Of a stretch of 64,000 nucleotides of DNA, positions 61,431 to 64,000 are shown in pieces. The position numbers and the translations under genes were made by a program. The notes below the pieces were generated by a model. That model was given only the letters and a program-made list of their open reading frames with translations. It searched no databases and had not been told where the DNA came from. Numbering within the stretch: the stretch's first letter is position 1; each line of letters starts with the position of its first letter. This DNA is from Pseudoscleropodium purum (lineage: Eukaryota; Streptophyta; Bryopsida; Hypnales; Brachytheciaceae): assembly GCA_963969395.1 (NCBI GenBank), contig OZ017797.1, forward strand, positions 13,268,001-13,332,000, in the 5' to 3' direction.

Positions 61431-62379
61431 TTGTTATCCCTATTCCCTCAAAAATACCATATACAACATTTCAAAAAGATTGGACAAGGGTCAAAATAAT
61501 AAAATTAAAATTTTGATCATGTCCCATACGAATACATTGATACAAATATATAGATATATAGTTATGGATATCTATATACAAATACAGATATATGGAGGTA
61601 TGTTATCATTCCATATCACTAGGAATTCCAAACTCTAAATCATTTATATATATATATACTTGAGGTATGCTTGAAAGAATTAATAATTTAATAAATGCTT
61701 GTGTAAATCATACCAAACTTGCTCTCTTTATCTTACATAGTTTCTTCACTTTGAATATACATTTACTATCCATTCAAAAACGAAAGTGTATTGATTATAT
61801 TGATTATATTTGAAAAATAATAATGACCTCATAGGACTTGGAAGTGACCTTCATTTCCTAAGTAAGCACCCATTCTGTTCAATTTGCACTTCACCTTTTA
61901 AAGAAAGACATGATAAGAATGATTGGTTTTAGGTATGGGAGTAATTTGTTGATACTAAAGTATGCAATGTTTACAAAATGTGTAGGTTATCTTTTAAAAG
62001 TACTGTAAATTCAACATGCATATTGTAGTCCAATTGTAAATTTACTTTTTGCTCAATTGGTAGTTTTGTTGGTAGATTATAGTCTTTATCAATTAGGAGC
62101 ATAACAGTAAGGCTATATTGAGTAGTTTACCGATTGGGAATAGTATTGTGTATAGTATAGATATTAACAGGCATTTAAAAATCAATTGGTGGATTCAAAT
62201 TGGTGTAAATTTGTACTTAGGCTCAGTTTCTTTCCAATTGTGTTTAGTCTTCATTGCAATGTCACAGGAGCTCCTTTCAATCCTCGAAAGTAAAAACAAT
62301 TGTTGTGATTTTGTGCTTGTGATTGATATAATAGAAATTTATCAATTGTGAATTTGTGTATGGAGTGTGTGTGCACATA
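61431..62379. other. AT-rich spacer
   Basis: Contains short TATATA and GATATATA tracts near 61550-61660; no gene is supported. Confidence 0.4.
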
Positions 62380-63270
62380 TGGAGTATAAGATTGGAGTGT
62401 GTGTGTGACAATTGGAAGGGATGAGAACTATATGCATTGTGTTTGAGTGAAATGATTGTTGAGAAATTGTATGTATATGATTGAGTGAACTATGAATGAA
62501 GTTGGAATGCTATGAGAATTGATTGGAGAGAATAATAATGACGCAACTATGTGAATTGTAGAGTTAAGAAAATTGTTAAAAACCAATTGTGAATTGATAT
62601 AAAATTTGAATTAGAGATTGTTGTGAAGAGTGGAGAATGTTGATTGTGTTTAACCAATAGGAAAATTGTATGTTAATCTAGATGAGCAATTGGGAGAATG
62701 AATGTTATTGTAATTGAATTGAAATTGGAAATTAATTAGATCAAATCAATTGGAAGAAATTGAAGCATCTATTGAGTGATTGTGAGAATAGAATCAATTG
62801 GAGAATTTAGAGCATTAATATCGATTGGGAAGATTGTATTGAGAGAATTGTGAAGAATTATTGAGTAATATAAACCAATTGGGATGGACTATGTAAGAAT
62901 TATAAATCTGATTATTGAAGAGATGGAATGAATAACCAATCGGAATTTATAAAGAGAAATAAATATGTGATGGAAATAACATTAAAGGAAGAACCAATCA
63001 GGATTGTTAAAGCATACTATGGCTGAAAAGACCGATTGGGAAAGTTTACAGGAAACCAATTGCTATGGTGTTTTGGTGTGAAGACCAATTGTTATTAAAA
63101 GAATAAACTTGATGATTAAAGATTGGAGCAAGGTTAATTGAAAAAAGAACCATTGGAGAAAAGCTTGAAGAATTAAAGCATAGGATGCAATTGTAATAAG
63201 TAGTTCTACAACTATAGCATAATGATACATAATAGGAAATTGTACAATTCACAATCTTGTAATTGGTAAA
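62380..63270. repeat. CCAATTG-rich irregular repeat tract
   Basis: CAATTG, AACCAATTGG, GATTGGGA and GATTGGAG words recur every 20-60 bases on both strands (CAATTG is its own reverse complement) across about 900 bp. No fixed period is evident. It may be an old, degenerate minisatellite. Confidence 0.5.
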
Positions 63271-64000
63271 TCTATAGGATAAACTCTAGAATTCCGAATT
63301 AATATAAACTTACCTCCTCGTGTTCGAACTCAATCCATAGGTGGATTTAATTGAAATAAAAATTAATCTAAAAATCTATCTACACATATGTAGTTATTTC
63401 TTGGTATTTAAATATTCATGTGAAGAACCTCACATACTCCACTGAAGTATAGTGTATTTGACACATAATACCAATACACCTCTATATAATGTTATTTTCT
63501 AATTATGCTTTTGTTATATTTTTTAATTAGACAATTTGCATCTTGACATGGATGGCACTACTATTCTTGATTCAATCCAACATCCAATGTGATCAATCCA
63601 ATATAGTAGTTTATCTTGTTAGTTTGGATTTTGAATATTTCAAAGTCTTCATTTGTTATCAATTCTATTTAGGGATTAAATCAAAATAAAATTGCATGGA
63701 AATTTTGACAAATGGATATAGAATTGGAAATTAAATGATGAAAATGAAATTTCTAATCTTGAAGCTTATATAAATATTTATGGATTTATGAAGTCATCTT
63801 ATATAGTTGATTGTTGTGATTCCCTAATTTGTCACTTAGGACTCAATTTTTTTCTTTTTACATCATATTATTGTATTTAATGAGTCAATATTTCAAAAAA
63901 AAAAGTGTGAAATCATAATTAACCCCATATACCCTAAATTGCACACATTCTTGCACATTGCAAACTTCACTTAACTTTACAACTTCAATTCATCAATCTA
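63271..64000. other. Spacer to window end
   Basis: AT-rich, no supported feature. A TTAACCCC at 63919 could be the start of another TTAA-type element cut by the window edge, but its partner is not visible. Confidence 0.3.

Noticed and set aside
63915..63940. TTAACCCC near the window end
   Set aside because: No right end is available inside the window, so it cannot be tested.
1..64000. tRNA, rRNA or CRISPR-like arrays
   Set aside because: No cloverleaf-compatible tRNA, rRNA segment or regularly spaced identical repeats with unique spacers was seen; the ~97-bp array has no spacer structure.

Overview
This is nuclear DNA of a land plant. Two long genes split into many short exons can be reconstructed with GT-AG (one GC-AG) introns. 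Both encode families found in plants, and the gene-poor remainder is AT-rich and full of decayed DNA transposons. The lineage is a guess. The compact introns, very AT-rich spacers and unfamiliar repeats suggest a non-seed plant such as a bryophyte, but nothing here proves it.

Layout. Positions 1-2.3 kb hold spacer plus a TTAA-flanked transposon carrying a GC-rich gene-like fragment. A paladin-like gene with three PTP-like phosphatase repeats lies on the minus strand at 2.86-11.59 kb. I rebuilt 19 coding exons giving an uninterrupted frame of 1267 codons plus stop; its promoter/5'UTR island runs to about 12.8 kb. From 12.9 to 27.6 kb the DNA is AT-rich spacer with several repeat families. At 27.68-29.06 kb a small two-exon minus-strand gene encodes an acidic, coiled-coil protein of 128 residues. 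A Sec14-nodulin (SFH-type) phosphatidylinositol-transfer gene lies on the minus strand at about 32.35-38.19 kb. From 38.8 kb to the end the window is a transposon graveyard: TTAA-flanked elements, a non-autonomous CACTA element with its TSD, a decayed MULE/SWIM-type transposase, two decayed coding regions of unknown family, a ~97-bp tandem array, a GGATGAAA minisatellite and several dispersed repeats.

How the parts relate. The paladin-like and SFH products both belong to inositol-lipid or inositol-phosphate biology, but they are 20 kb apart with a third gene between them, so the pairing is probably chance. The most notable signal is a set of at least five insertions bounded by TTAA direct repeats whose ends start CCC and finish GGG, the hallmark of piggyBac-type elements. 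As far as I know that superfamily is rarely reported in land plants. One copy appears to have captured a host 5' exon.
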